This document shows, piece by piece, positions 1 to 8,356 of a DNA stretch of 32,264 nt. The position numbers were made by a program, and so were the translations under genes. Origin of the DNA: Streptomyces sp. CT34 (GTDB taxonomy: Bacteria > Actinomycetota > Actinomycetes > Streptomycetales > Streptomycetaceae); the NCBI RefSeq assembly GCF_000805335.1, contig NZ_KN708638.1, positions 3,247,299 through 3,279,562 on the forward strand, written 5' to 3'. Within the stretch, counting starts at the first letter, position 1. Every line of letters starts with the position of its first letter. Below the pieces are notes generated by a model, which was not told the origin of the DNA, made no database searches, and worked only from the letters and a program-made list of their open reading frames with translations.

Positions 1-4
1 GGGT

Positions 5-41
5 GGTGTGCCGGACGTAAAGCGAAGCAGTCCGGCACACC
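5..41 (-). terminator. Long hairpin downstream of the purK-purE-dipeptidase operon
   Basis: Perfect 12-bp arms GGTGTGCCGGAC (5-16) and GTCCGGCACACC (30-41) flank a 13-nt loop that contains AAAGCGAAGC. Allowing one G·T pair, the stem extends to positions 1 and 45. It lies downstream of the minus-strand operon, and no T-run follows, as is usual for Streptomyces terminators. Its role as a terminator is inferred from position and stem strength; a neighbouring gene beyond the window edge could share it. Confidence 0.6.
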
Positions 42-126
42 GCCCCCGCAGGGCCGTCACCGCACCCGAAAGCCCCGCGCAGCGGACAACGCCCCGCGCC
101 GCAGGCGCAAAGGCGAGTAACCCCCG

Positions 127-192
127 CGGCGGGACGGCCGACAACGTCGGGCGCGGCAAAGCGCAGCGGAACGGCGGGACAGCCGACAACGT
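127..192. repeat. Imperfect direct repeat, 45-bp period
   Basis: A 21-nt unit containing GGCGGGAC and GCCGACAACGT occurs at 127-147 and again at 172-192 with one mismatch. Each copy is followed by a similar AAGCGCAGCG stretch, so the period is about 45 bp. It lies in the 3' region of the dipeptidase operon. I see no gene here; plus-strand reading frames across it look like chance products of the high GC content. Confidence 0.6.
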
Positions 193-196
193 GGGA

Positions 197-222
197 AGCC
201 GGCCAAGCGCAGCGAACCGGCT
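197..222 (-). terminator. Hairpin at the dipeptidase stop codon
   Basis: Arms AGCCGG (197-202) and CCGGCT (217-222) flank a 14-nt loop containing AAGCGCAGCG. The hairpin touches the dipeptidase stop codon. Its loop resembles that of the hairpin at 5-41 (AAGCGAAGC). It may be a weak terminator or an mRNA 3'-end element. Confidence 0.4.
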
Positions 223-1394
223 CAGATGGTCACGTTGGAAGGCCCGCGCAGCTTCCGTTCCTGGCGGGAGACGTCCTCCGCCGCGCGGAGCACCCGTACC
301 GCGTTCTGCCAGGTCAGCTTGGCCAGGTCGGCCGCCGACCACTTGCGGTCCAGGAGTTCGGCGATGAGGTTGGGGTAGCTCGCGACGTCGGCGAGGTCGG
401 CGGGGGTGAAGGCGGTGCCGTCGTAGTCGCCGCCGATGCCGATGTGGTCGATGCCGGCGACCTCGCGCATGTGGTCGAGGTGATCGGCGACGGTGGCCGC
501 GGTGGCCGTCGGCCGCGGGTTGGCGGCCTCGAAGGCCCGCTGGACCGCCATGCCCGCCTCGGTGGTGTCGAGGTGGTGCAGGCCGTGCGCGCGCATGTTC
601 TCGTCGGCGCGCAGCGTCCACGCGACGGCGGCGGGCAGCACGAACTTCGGTACGAAGGTGGCCATCGCGACGCCGCCGTTGGCGGGCAGTTGGGCCAGGA
701 CGTCGTCGGGGATGTTGCGCGGGTGGTCGCAGACGGCGCGGGCGGAGGAGTGCGAGAAGATCACCGGCGCGGTGCTGACGCGGAGCGCGTCGCGCATGGT
801 GTCCGCGGAGACGTGCGAGAGGTCGACGAGCATCCCGCAGCGGTTCATCTCACGGACGACCTCTTCGCCGAACGCCGACAGGCCGTGGTGGCGCGGCTCG
901 TCGGTCGCCGAGTCCGCCCAGTCGTTGTTGTCGTTGTGGGTCAGCGTCATGTAGCGGACGCCGAGGTCGTGGAACGCGCGCAGGGTGGCGAGCGAGTTGT
1001 TGATGGAGTGGCCGCCCTCGGCGCCCATGAGGGAGGCGATGCGGCCCTCGGCGCGCGCGGCCTCCATGTCCTCGGCGGTGCGCGCCGGCACCAGGTCGGC
1101 GGCGTAGCGGTCGGTCAACTGCCGTACCGCGTCGATCTGTTCGAGGGTGGCGCTGACGGCGTGGTCGCCGGTGTGGTCGGAGCGGACGTACACCGACCAG
1201 AACTGCGCGCCGACCCCGCCGGCCCGCAGCCGCGGGATGTCGGTGTGCAGGCTGGCGCTCTGGTCGGTGGCGACATCGCGCCGGTCGAGGTCGTAGCGGA
1301 CCTGTTCGCGCAGGGCCCAGGGGAGGTCGTTGTGGCCGTCGACGACCGGCCACTCGGCCAGCAGCTCCCGGGCGGCGTCCCGGGCGGCCGTCAC
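222..1394 (-). CDS. Membrane dipeptidase (peptidase family M19)
   Basis: A 390-residue zinc dipeptidase of the renal dipeptidase type, expected to cleave dipeptides. The N-terminal metal motif DGHND supplies His21 and Asp23. Further family motifs are GAEGGHSI, the [14 protein letters not shown] stretch (metal His and substrate contacts) and GIGGDYDG near the C-terminus. No signal peptide is visible, so a cytoplasmic location is likely despite the family name. The start is GTG at 1394, overlapping the purE stop by 4 bp (GTGA), so it is translationally coupled as the last gene of purK-purE-dipeptidase. Pairing with purine genes is probably an operon habit rather than shared chemistry. Substrate is not deducible. 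Confidence 0.93.
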   Translation of the reverse strand: MTAARDAARELLAEWPVVDGHNDLPWALREQVRYDLDRRDVATDQSASLHTDIPRLRAGGVGAQFWSVYVRSDHTGDHAVSATLEQIDAVRQLTDRYAADLVPARTAEDMEAARAEGRIASLMGAEGGHSINNSLATLRAFHDLGVRYMTLTHNDNNDWADSATDEPRHHGLSAFGEEVVREMNRCGMLVDLSHVSADTMRDALRVSTAPVIFSHSSARAVCDHPRNIPDDVLAQLPANGGVAMATFVPKFVLPAAVAWTLRADENMRAHGLHHLDTTEAGMAVQRAFEAANPRPTATAATVADHLDHMREVAGIDHIGIGGDYDGTAFTPADLADVASYPNLIAELLDRKWSAADLAKLTWQNAVRVLRAAEDVSRQERKLRGPSNVTI

Positions 1395-1930
1395 TTCTCG
1401 CCCCCGAAGCCGAAGCCGCCGGTGTTCGCGACCTTGTTGCGCAGCCGCTTGCCCTTCTCGGTGGCCTGGTCGTTCAGCTCCTGCTGGAAGTCCCGCATAC
1501 GGGTGAGGAGTTCGGGGTCGTGTGCGGCGAGGATGCGGGCGGCGAGCAGGCCGGCGTTGCGGGCGCCGCCGACGGAGACGGTGGCGACCGGGACGCCGGC
1601 CGGCATCTGCACGATGGAGAGCAGGGAGTCCATGCCGTCAAGGTACTTGAGCGGGACGGGGACACCGATGACCGGCAGCGGGGTGACGGAGGCGAGCATG
1701 CCGGGGAGGTGGGCGGCGCCCCCGGCGCCGGCGATGATCGCCTTGAGGCCGCGGCCGGCCGCCTCCTCGCCGTACGCGATCATCTCGTGCGGCATGCGGT
1801 GCGCCGAGACCACGTCGACCTCGTAGCGGATCTCGAACTCGTCGAGGGCCTGGGCGGCGGCCTCCATGACGGGCCAGTCGGAGTCGGAGCCCATGACGAT
1901 GCCGACGATGGGGGAGCGCGGTGCGGTCAT
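1391..1930 (-). CDS. purE: N5-carboxyaminoimidazole ribonucleotide mutase, PurE
   Basis: This 179-residue class I PurE converts N5-CAIR to CAIR in de novo purine synthesis, acting after PurK. The N-terminal [13 protein letters not shown] motif, the VVSAHRMP stretch with the catalytic His, and [14 protein letters not shown] are all intact, and the length is normal for a stand-alone bacterial PurE. The start is ATG at 1930, giving [10 protein letters not shown]; the upstream extension of the open frame is purK read in another frame. It overlaps the purK stop by 4 bp (ATGA) and the dipeptidase start by 4 bp. Confidence 0.97.
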   Translation of the reverse strand: MTAPRSPIVGIVMGSDSDWPVMEAAAQALDEFEIRYEVDVVSAHRMPHEMIAYGEEAAGRGLKAIIAGAGGAAHLPGMLASVTPLPVIGVPVPLKYLDGMDSLLSIVQMPAGVPVATVSVGGARNAGLLAARILAAHDPELLTRMRDFQQELNDQATEKGKRLRNKVANTGGFGFGGEK

Positions 1931-3078
1931 TCTGTGATTGTTCCTCGCAGGTAGCCGGCGGCGTGCGCGGCGCGCTCGCGCACGTCGGCCAGGTCGTCGC
2001 CGTAGGTGTTGACGTGGCCCACCTTGCGGCCCGGCTTCACGTCCTTGCCGTACATGTGGATCTTCAACTGCGGGTCGCGTGCCATGCAATGCAGGTACGC
2101 GGCGTACATGTCGGGGTAGTCGCCACCGAGGACGTTGGCCATCACCGTCCAGGGGGCGCGCGGGCGGGGGTCGCCGAGCGGGAGGTCGAGGACGGCGCGG
2201 ACGTGGTTGGCGAACTGCGAGGTGATCGCGCCGTCCTGGGTCCAGTGGCCGGAATTGTGCGGGCGCATCGCGAGCTCGTTGACGAGGACGGCGGGCGCGC
2301 CGTCGGCGTCGCGGACCTCGAACAGCTCGACCGCGAGGTGTCCGACGACGCCCAGTTCGCCGGCGATCCGCAGGGCGAGCTGCTGGGCGTGCGTGGAGAG
2401 CTCCTCGGACAGGTCGGGAGCCGGGGCGATGACGGTGTCGCAGACGCCGTTGACCTGGATCGACTCCACGACCGGGTAGGCGACGGCCTGGCCGTGCGGC
2501 GAGCGGACGACGTTGGCGGCCAGCTCCCGGACGAAGGGGACCTTCTCCTCCGCCAGGACGGGCACCCCGGCGAGGAACGGCTCGGCCGCCTCCTTGGAGG
2601 ATCGCACGACCCAGACCCCCTTGCCGTCATAGCCCCCGCGGACGGTCTTCAGGACCACCGGGAAGCCCTCGCCCTCGGCCGCGAAGCGCTCGACGTCGGC
2701 CGGGTCGGAGACGATGCGGTGGCGCGGACAGGGGGCGCCGATGGCGTCCAGTCCGGCGCGCATCGCACCCTTGTCCTGGGCGTGCACCAGCGCGTCGGGG
2801 CCGGGCCGTACGGGGATGCCGTCGGCCTCCAACGCGCGCAAGTGCTCGGTGGGTACGTGCTCGTGATCGAAGGTGACCACGTCGCAGCCCTGCGCGAAGG
2901 CACGCAGGGTGTCCAGGTCGCGGTAGTCGCCGATAACGACGTCGCTGACCACCTGGGCCGCCGAGTCCTGCGGGGTGTCGCTGAGGAGCTTGAATCTGAT
3001 GCCGAGGGGGATACCCGCCTCGTGGGTCATACGGGCGAGCTGGCCGCCGCCGACCATGCCGACTACCGGGAACGTCAC
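1927..3078 (-). CDS. purK: N5-carboxyaminoimidazole ribonucleotide synthase, PurK
   Basis: This 383-residue ATP-grasp enzyme makes N5-CAIR from AIR, bicarbonate and ATP. The N-terminal [12 protein letters not shown] motif begins the pre-ATP-grasp domain. The central part has the ATP-grasp [12 protein letters not shown] stretch, and [13 protein letters not shown] matches the metal/carboxylate region of PurK. I chose the GTG at 3078 (VTFPVVGMV) because the family core begins there; upstream sequence in this frame is low-complexity and overlaps a divergent gene. It is the first gene of the three-gene operon, and its product feeds directly into PurE. Confidence 0.96.
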   Translation of the reverse strand: MTFPVVGMVGGGQLARMTHEAGIPLGIRFKLLSDTPQDSAAQVVSDVVIGDYRDLDTLRAFAQGCDVVTFDHEHVPTEHLRALEADGIPVRPGPDALVHAQDKGAMRAGLDAIGAPCPRHRIVSDPADVERFAAEGEGFPVVLKTVRGGYDGKGVWVVRSSKEAAEPFLAGVPVLAEEKVPFVRELAANVVRSPHGQAVAYPVVESIQVNGVCDTVIAPAPDLSEELSTHAQQLALRIAGELGVVGHLAVELFEVRDADGAPAVLVNELAMRPHNSGHWTQDGAITSQFANHVRAVLDLPLGDPRPRAPWTVMANVLGGDYPDMYAAYLHCMARDPQLKIHMYGKDVKPGRKVGHVNTYGDDLADVRERAAHAAGYLRGTITE

Positions 3079-3120
3079 GCCCCCAGGGTAGCCGCACGGC
3101 AGCGCCGCCCCGACTCCGGG

Positions 3121-3138
3121 CTTGGAGGATCCTCCGAG
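3121..3138. promoter_or_regulatory. Palindrome between purK and the divergent gene
   Basis: The perfect 12-bp palindrome GGAGGATCCTCC (3124-3135) extends to 18 bp with one mismatched pair. It lies about 45 bp upstream of the purK start and 115 bp upstream of the plus-strand gene, which suits an operator for either side. No regulator can be named from it. Confidence 0.3.
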
Positions 3139-3252
3139 CGCAGACGTTCGAAGAACGCCGGCCATTCGCCGTTGCGGACCCGCGGCGGCGGACCGGGCCG
3201 GCCCGGGACGACGACGGATGCCGGGCTGCCGCCCGGCGGAGGGGGATGCCGG

Positions 3253-3693
3253 ATGGAGAACGGTGACATAGCGCGCGACTCCCGGCCGCTGGTGATCGCC
3301 ATGGCGGTCGCCGCGCTGCTGATCGCGCTGTATTCCGTGGTCAGCCAGCTGTCCGGACCGGCGGTCTACCGCCCCGGCGACACCGACATCTCGGTCTCCG
3401 CGGGCGACCGCTTCACCATCGCGGTCCCGGACGACCCCGGCGACGACCACCACTGGATCATCGCCGCCCCCCGTCCGGATCCGGCCGTTGTGGAGGCCAC
3501 CGGCGAGCACACCGACCCGGACCCGGAACCGGGCGATCCGCCGTCCCGCACCGCCGGCACCCACGAGCTCCGCTTCCGGGCCGTGCGCGCGGGACGTACC
3601 GACCTGCGGCTGCTGTACTGCCGGCGCTGCGCCACCGGCGCGGTGGACGAGCCGGGCGCCCGTGCGGTGAACTTCCGCGTGACGGTGGACTGA
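3253..3693 (+). CDS. Membrane-anchored chagasin-like (inhibitor I42-type) protein
   Basis: This 146-residue protein has a short basic N-terminus and one hydrophobic segment (about 12-32), followed by an extracytoplasmic domain. The domain follows the layout of chagasin-type cysteine peptidase inhibitors: VSAGDRFTIAVPDDPGDDHHW stands where the family has an NPTTGYxW loop, a GTHELRFRA strand stands where GxxxFxFxA is found, and RTDLRLLYCRRC replaces the LxYxRPW end. Two of the inhibitory loops are therefore changed (DPGDD for NPTTG, CRRC for RPW), so inhibitory activity is uncertain. The ATG at 3253 is preceded by a strong GGAGGGGG site. It is divergent from purK and is followed by a GtrA gene. 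Confidence 0.7.
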   Translation: MENGDIARDSRPLVIAMAVAALLIALYSVVSQLSGPAVYRPGDTDISVSAGDRFTIAVPDDPGDDHHWIIAAPRPDPAVVEATGEHTDPDPEPGDPPSRTAGTHELRFRAVRAGRTDLRLLYCRRCATGAVDEPGARAVNFRVTVD

Positions 3694-3790
3694 AGGCCCC
3701 GGGCACCGCGGTCCGGCGGGCGTGGTTAGAGTGGGGACGCACCGGGCCGCCGGCCACACACCGCCCACGACAGGGAGCTGGACGATCACC

Positions 3791-4297
3791 ATGAGTGAAC
3801 GGAGCCCACTGCGGTCACGGCTGGCATCGCTCGTCCAGGAGATCGTGAAGTTCGGCGCCGTCGGCGGTGCCGGGGTCGTGGTGAACTTCGCGGTCTTCAA
3901 CGTCGTCCGGCATCTGACCGAGCTTCCCGTCGTCCGGGCGAGCATCGTCGCGACGGTGGTGGCCACCGCCACCAACTACCTCGGCTACCGCTACTTCGCC
4001 TACCGGGACCGCGACAAGCAGGGACGCACCAAGGAGCTGACGCTCTTCCTGCTGTTCAGCGTGATCGGCCTGGTCATCGAGAACGGCATCCTGTACGCCG
4101 CGACGTACGGATTCGGCTGGGACAGCCCGTTGCAGAGCAACTTCTTCAAGTTCCTCGGCATAGGGATCGCCACGCTCTTCCGCTTCTGGTCCTACCGCAC
4201 CTGGGTCTTCCGGGGGCTGCCGGCCCGCGAGGCCGTGGAGACCGCGGAGTCCTTCCTGACCGACGACGCGCAGCTGCCGAGCGGCGTGCGCAAGTAG
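3791..4297 (+). CDS. GtrA-family membrane protein
   Basis: This 168-residue integral membrane protein has four predicted hydrophobic segments (about 18-38, 44-66, 82-104 and 112-134) and the GtrA signature: FGAVGGAGVVVNFAVF at the N-terminus, ATNYLGYRYFAYRD in the middle and FRFWSYRTWVF near the C-terminus. Family members are thought to help flip polyprenyl-linked sugars or act in cell-wall polysaccharide synthesis; no glycosyltransferase partner is encoded nearby. The ATG at 3791 follows AGGGAG at 3772-3777 with a rather long 13-nt gap. It is convergent with the kinase gene, with only 28 bp between the stops and no clear terminator. Confidence 0.88.
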   Translation: MSERSPLRSRLASLVQEIVKFGAVGGAGVVVNFAVFNVVRHLTELPVVRASIVATVVATATNYLGYRYFAYRDRDKQGRTKELTLFLLFSVIGLVIENGILYAATYGFGWDSPLQSNFFKFLGIGIATLFRFWSYRTWVFRGLPAREAVETAESFLTDDAQLPSGVRK

Positions 4298-4325
4298 CGC
4301 CGGACAGCTTGACGTAGCGGCGGGC

Positions 4326-5573
4326 TCACTCCTCGGTGGGCTCCGCCTCCCGGGCCAGGAACAGCGCGAAGACCGGCGGATGCTGCTGGAGCAGCTCCAG
4401 GCGGCCGCCGTCCGCCTCCGCCAGGTCGCGGGCGACGGCGAGCCCCAGGCCGGTGGAGTTGCGGCCGGAGACGGTCCGCTCGAAGACCCGCGAGCCGAGG
4501 TCCGGCGGTACTCCGGGGCCGGCGTCGGTGACCTCGACTACCGCTTGGTTGCCGGTGACGCGGGTGCGCAGTGCGACCGTGCCGTCGCCGTGCATCAGGG
4601 AGTTCTCGATGAGGGTGGCCAGCACCTGGGCAACCGCGCCGGGGGTACCGACGGCCCGCAGCTCCTTCTTGCCGGAGCGGACGATGGCGCGTCCGGCGCT
4701 GCGGTAGGCCGGGCGCCACTCCTCGATCTGCTGCTTGACGACCTCGTCCAGGTCGAAGGCGACCGCCGATCCGCTGCGCGGGTCCCGGGAGTTGGTCAGC
4801 AGCCGCTGCACCACGTCCGTCAGCCGCTCCACCTGGGCCAGCGCGATGGTGGCCTCTTCCTTCACGGTGTCCGGATCGTCGGTGAGGGTGATCTCCTCCA
4901 GGCGCATGGACAGCGCGGTCAGCGGGGTGCGCAGCTGGTGCGAGGCGTCGGCGGCCAGCCGCCGCTCGGCGGTCAGCATGCGGGCGATCCGCTCGGCGCT
5001 GGCGTCCAGCACATCGGCGACCCGGTCCAGCTCCTGGACGCCGTAGCGGCGGTGGCGGGGGCGCGGATCGCCGGAGCCCAGCCGCTCGGCGGTCTCCGCG
5101 AGGTCGGTGAGCGGCGCGGTCAGCCGGCGGGCCTGGCGGATGGCCAGCACCACCGCCGCGAGGATCGCCAGGAGGGCGACGGCCAGGATGACCAGCAGCG
5201 TCCGGCCGATCTCCGCGCTGACCGTGGAGCGGGACTCCTGGACGATGACCGACTCGCCCTGGTCACCGCGCACCTGCGACTCGATCACGTCGCCGGACGG
5301 CCGGGCCCCGATCTCGATCTTCGGCTTGCCGGGCACCTTGATCTCGGCGTACCGGTTGGCGGTGATCTGCTCCGAGAGGACGTCCGGGGTGATCTTCTCG
5401 TTGCTGCCCAGTCGGCTCTCCACTATCCCGACCAGCCGGACCGCTTCGGACTGCACGCTCTCCTGCGCGCCGGACTGGATCGTGCGGGTCTCGACGATCA
5501 CCAGGGAGACGCCGAAGACGGCGATGACGACGAGCACCACGGCGAGCGTGGAGTTGATCAGGCGGCGGCGCAC
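4326..5573 (-). CDS. Two-component sensor histidine kinase
   Basis: A 415-residue membrane kinase. The first transmembrane helix is at about 7-28, an extracytoplasmic sensor loop spans roughly 29-122, the second helix is at about 124-146, and a HAMP linker follows. The HisKA box SHQLRTPLTAL places the phosphorylated His at 212. The N-box is LIENSLMHGDG (Asn324), the G1 box DAGPG (350-354) and the G2 box GLGLAV (375-380). The GTG start at 5573 lies 6 bp after the response regulator stop, so the pair is co-transcribed. The signal is unknown; the small sensor loop is not a recognised domain. Confidence 0.93.
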   Translation of the reverse strand: MRRRLINSTLAVVLVVIAVFGVSLVIVETRTIQSGAQESVQSEAVRLVGIVESRLGSNEKITPDVLSEQITANRYAEIKVPGKPKIEIGARPSGDVIESQVRGDQGESVIVQESRSTVSAEIGRTLLVILAVALLAILAAVVLAIRQARRLTAPLTDLAETAERLGSGDPRPRHRRYGVQELDRVADVLDASAERIARMLTAERRLAADASHQLRTPLTALSMRLEEITLTDDPDTVKEEATIALAQVERLTDVVQRLLTNSRDPRSGSAVAFDLDEVVKQQIEEWRPAYRSAGRAIVRSGKKELRAVGTPGAVAQVLATLIENSLMHGDGTVALRTRVTGNQAVVEVTDAGPGVPPDLGSRVFERTVSGRNSTGLGLAVARDLAEADGGRLELLQQHPPVFALFLAREAEPTEE

Positions 5574-5579
5574 GGGCCC

Positions 5580-6260
5580 CTAGCTCTTTTCGAAGCGGAA
5601 GCCGACCCCGCGCACGGTGGCGATGTAACGGGGGTTGGCGGCGTCGTCCCCGAGCTTCTTGCGGAGCCAGGAGATGTGCATGTCCAGCGTCTTGGTCGAC
5701 GACCACCAGGTGGTGTCCCAGACCTCGCGCATCAGCTGGTCGCGGGTGACGACCCGGCCGGCGTCCCGTACCAGCACCCGCAGCAGGTCGAATTCCTTGG
5801 CGGTGAGCTGGAGTTCCTCGTCCCCCATCCAGGCGCGGTGCGACTCGACGTCGATCCGTACGCCGTGGGTGGCGGGCGGCTGCTGGGGCTCGGCGGTGGA
5901 GCCGCGGCGCAGCAGGGCCCGGACGCGGGCGAGCAGCTCGGCGAGCCGGAACGGCTTGGTGACGTAGTCGTCGGCGCCGGCGTCCAGGCCGACGACGGTG
6001 TCCACCTCGTCGGCGCGGGCGGTCAGCACCAGGATGGGGAAGGAGTGGCCTTCGTTGCGCAGCCGGCGGGCGACCTCCAGGCCGTCCATGCCGGGCAGTC
6101 CCAGGTCCAGGACGACGAGGTCGATGTTGCCCTGGAGGCCGGCGTCGAGCGCCGTCGGGCCGTCCTCACGCACCTCGACTTCGTAACCCTCGCGGCGCAG
6201 GGCGCGGGCGAGCGGCTCCGAGATGGACGCGTCATCCTCGGCGAGCAGTACACGGGTCAT
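5580..6260 (-). CDS. OmpR/PhoB-family response regulator
   Basis: This 226-residue regulator has an N-terminal receiver domain (about 1-115) and a C-terminal winged-helix domain (about 130-224). The acidic pair is at AEDD, the phospho-acceptor Asp52 lies in VVLDLGLPG, and the conserved Lys is in TKPFRLAELL. The DNA-binding half contains LTAKEFDLLRVLVRDAGRVV and the C-terminal YIATVRGVGFRF typical of OmpR proteins. The ATG at 6260 begins MTRVLLAEDD; longer upstream frames are spurious. It is paired with the kinase just downstream. Targets are not deducible, though the divergent transporter is a candidate. Confidence 0.95.
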   Translation of the reverse strand: MTRVLLAEDDASISEPLARALRREGYEVEVREDGPTALDAGLQGNIDLVVLDLGLPGMDGLEVARRLRNEGHSFPILVLTARADEVDTVVGLDAGADDYVTKPFRLAELLARVRALLRRGSTAEPQQPPATHGVRIDVESHRAWMGDEELQLTAKEFDLLRVLVRDAGRVVTRDQLMREVWDTTWWSSTKTLDMHISWLRKKLGDDAANPRYIATVRGVGFRFEKS

Positions 6261-6769
6261 GGGCCGATGGTAGTCCGATGTGCCGACAACGAGGGCGGAC
6301 CTGCACGGATGGGCGACAGCGGGCGGTCCGCGCCCACGCGCACGCGCCTGAGCTGCGCGGGCGCGTGCGGGCGGGGTCGTGCGGACTGACGCAAATGGTT
6401 CCCCGTCCGAATGTGAGCGTTGTCTCACGGGTTCCAACGGCGCGTCGCACGGACGTATGGTGTCCCGAACGTCCAACGCACAACCACCGGGGCCGTGACG
6501 GCACTGAACGTCATAGGTCCCTCGTTGTGTGCGGGTCTGGAACCACCAGTCCCGAACACAGTGATTGACCTGTCGACCGGGTCCGCCGGCCGCACTCGCG
6601 GCACGGGGGCGTGGATCCCGGCGTACGGCCTCCCGTCGACACCTGCGCATACGGTGTCGAACCTCCTTGGGCGTTGGGGGGCGGGCGGGGCGTCGCCGGT
6701 GCCGGTCATCCCCCACCCGGGCGCACACCGACCCCTCGGAGGCGTCCCGCGAGCAGCTTAGGAACCTCC
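6261..6769. other. 509-bp intergenic region between response regulator and transporter
   Basis: No convincing gene was found. It must hold the promoters of both divergent units. A direct repeat CATCGG lies just upstream of the response regulator start. A TTGACC hexamer at 6565-6570 and TACGGT at 6650-6655 are possible plus-strand promoter parts, but they do not pair at a proper distance. The only clear dyad is at 6413-6428. The unusual length suggests a long transporter leader or extra regulation. Confidence 0.5.
6413..6428. promoter_or_regulatory. Inverted repeat GTGAG-N6-CTCAC
   Basis: Arms GTGAG (6413-6417) and CTCAC (6424-6428) are separated by CGTTGT. The dyad lies in the divergent intergenic region, 340 bp before the transporter and 150 bp before the response regulator. 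The spacing is wider than a Crp site (GTGA-N6-TCAC). It could be a site for the neighbouring response regulator or another factor. Confidence 0.35.
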
Positions 6770-8275
6770 ATGGCGTCCAGCCTGACGAAGGGCACCGCCC
6801 GGCAGGGAACCCCTGCCAACGGCGGCAAGACCTTCTTCGGCCACCCCCGCGGCCTGGCCACTCTCTTCATGACCGAGATGTGGGAGCGTTTCAGCTTCTA
6901 CGGCATGAAGGCCCTGCTCCCGCTGTATCTGATCGCGCCCGGCGGCATGCACATGCAGGCCACCACGGCCACGGCGATCTACTCCGTGTACATGGCGATG
7001 GTCTACCTGCTCGCCATGCCGGGCGGGTGGATGGCCGACCGCTTCTGGGGACCGCGCAAGACGGTCGCCATCGGCGCCTCGGTCGTCATCGCGGGCCACA
7101 TCACGCTGGCCCTGCCCACCGCGCCGACCTTCTTCGCCGGCCTCGTGCTGGTCGCGATCGGCTCGGGTCTGCTCAAGGCCAACATCTCCACGATGGTCGG
7201 CCACCTCTACGACGGCCCCGAGGACCCGCGCCGGGACGGCGGCTTCACGCTCTTCTACATCGGCATCAACCTCGGCGCCTTCCTGGCCCCGCTGACCATC
7301 GGCAGCGTCGGCGAGAGCGTCAACTGGCACCTCGGGTTCACGCTCGCCGCGGTCGGCATGGCGCTCGGCCTGGGCCAGTTCCTGCTCGGCACCCGCCACC
7401 TGAGCCCGGAGAGCAGCGTCGTCGCCCAGCCCGCGACGCCCGAGATGAAGGCGTCGGCGCTGCGCAAGGGCCTGCTCTGGCTGATCGCCGCGGCCGTGTT
7501 GTACACCGTCCTCGGTGTGACCGGGAACTTCGCCGACTGGTCGCTGCTGCCGATCACCATCGCGGGTCTGGTCATCCCGATCGCGGTGCTGGTCCGCATG
7601 AAGCGCGACAAGGAGCTCACGGACGTCGAGCAGTCCAAGCTCTCCGGCTATGTCTGGTTCTTCGTGCTCGCCGCGATCTTCTGGATGATCTACGACCAGA
7701 ACGGCTCGACGCTCTCGATCTTCGGTAAGAACTCGACCACCAACGACCTCTTCGGGTTCCACTTCCCGACGTCCTGGTACCAGTCGCTGAACCCGGTCTT
7801 CATCATGGCGCTGGCCCCCGTGGTCGCCTCGCTCTGGCTGTGGCTGAACAAGCGCGGCAAGGAGCCGACCACCGCCGTCAAGTTCGCCTCCAGCCTCGGG
7901 CTGATCGGCGTCTCGTTCGCGGTCTTCCTCATGCCGCTGCTCGACACCGCCTCCCACGGCGGCCGGGTCAGCCCGATGTGGCTGGTGGCGGTCTACTTCA
8001 TCCAGACCGTCGGTGAACTGTGCCTCTCCCCGGTCGGCCTGTCGGTCACCACGAAGATGGCGCCCGTCAAGTACAGCTCCCAGATGATGGGTGTCTGGTT
8101 CCTGGCGGTCACCGCGGGCGACTCGGTGTCCGGTCTGCTGACGTCGCCGCAGCTGAACGTCAACCTGAACACGGCGAGTTCGGTCGTCGTCGAGGCCGCG
8201 ATCGCGGTCCTCGCCGGATGCGGCATCTGGATGTCCCGCAAGCGCGTCAAGCAGCTGATGGGCAGCGTCAACTGA
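6770..8275 (+). CDS. POT/PTR-family proton-coupled peptide transporter
   Basis: This 501-residue multi-pass membrane protein of the proton-dependent oligopeptide transporter family should import di- and tripeptides with protons. The family's ExxERFxxYG motif is present near the N-terminus (TEMWERFSFYGMKALLPLYL), followed by GGWMADRFWGPRKT between early helices and FTLFYIGINLGAFLAP in helix 5. Around 12-14 hydrophobic segments are visible. I chose ATG 6770, with AGGA six bases upstream; longer forms add a low-complexity leader that does not match the family. It stands alone and ends in a strong terminator. It may supply peptides for intracellular peptidases such as the M19 enzyme, but that is inference. 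Confidence 0.94.
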   Translation: MASSLTKGTARQGTPANGGKTFFGHPRGLATLFMTEMWERFSFYGMKALLPLYLIAPGGMHMQATTATAIYSVYMAMVYLLAMPGGWMADRFWGPRKTVAIGASVVIAGHITLALPTAPTFFAGLVLVAIGSGLLKANISTMVGHLYDGPEDPRRDGGFTLFYIGINLGAFLAPLTIGSVGESVNWHLGFTLAAVGMALGLGQFLLGTRHLSPESSVVAQPATPEMKASALRKGLLWLIAAAVLYTVLGVTGNFADWSLLPITIAGLVIPIAVLVRMKRDKELTDVEQSKLSGYVWFFVLAAIFWMIYDQNGSTLSIFGKNSTTNDLFGFHFPTSWYQSLNPVFIMALAPVVASLWLWLNKRGKEPTTAVKFASSLGLIGVSFAVFLMPLLDTASHGGRVSPMWLVAVYFIQTVGELCLSPVGLSVTTKMAPVKYSSQMMGVWFLAVTAGDSVSGLLTSPQLNVNLNTASSVVVEAAIAVLAGCGIWMSRKRVKQLMGSVN

Positions 8276-8297
8276 CGCCTCCCGGCCCCGGATCGCG

Positions 8298-8334
8298 GAA
8301 GGGGGCGTCGCACCGTCGGTGCGGCGCCCCCTTC
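8298..8334. terminator. Strong hairpin terminator between convergent genes
   Basis: Arms of 17 nt (8298-8314 and 8318-8334) form a stem beginning GAAGGGGGCG and closing on a 3-nt GTC loop, with one G·U pair. It lies 23 bp after the transporter stop and 23 bp before the end of the convergent surface-protein gene, so it can serve both directions. Confidence 0.85.
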
Positions 8335-8356
8335 GCCGTTCCCGGGGCGTGCCGGG

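Noticed and set aside
444..1826. Long plus-strand open frame across the dipeptidase and purE genes
   Set aside because: It is antisense to two well-supported genes, its product is Gly/Val/Arg-rich with no family motif, and such frames are expected from third-position GC bias.
4380..6389. 669-codon plus-strand open frame across the kinase and response regulator
   Set aside because: Antisense to a clear two-component pair; low-complexity product with no recognisable domain.
6413..6428. Crp binding site
   Set aside because: The GTGA and TCAC half-sites are 8 bp apart instead of 6, so it does not match the Crp consensus.
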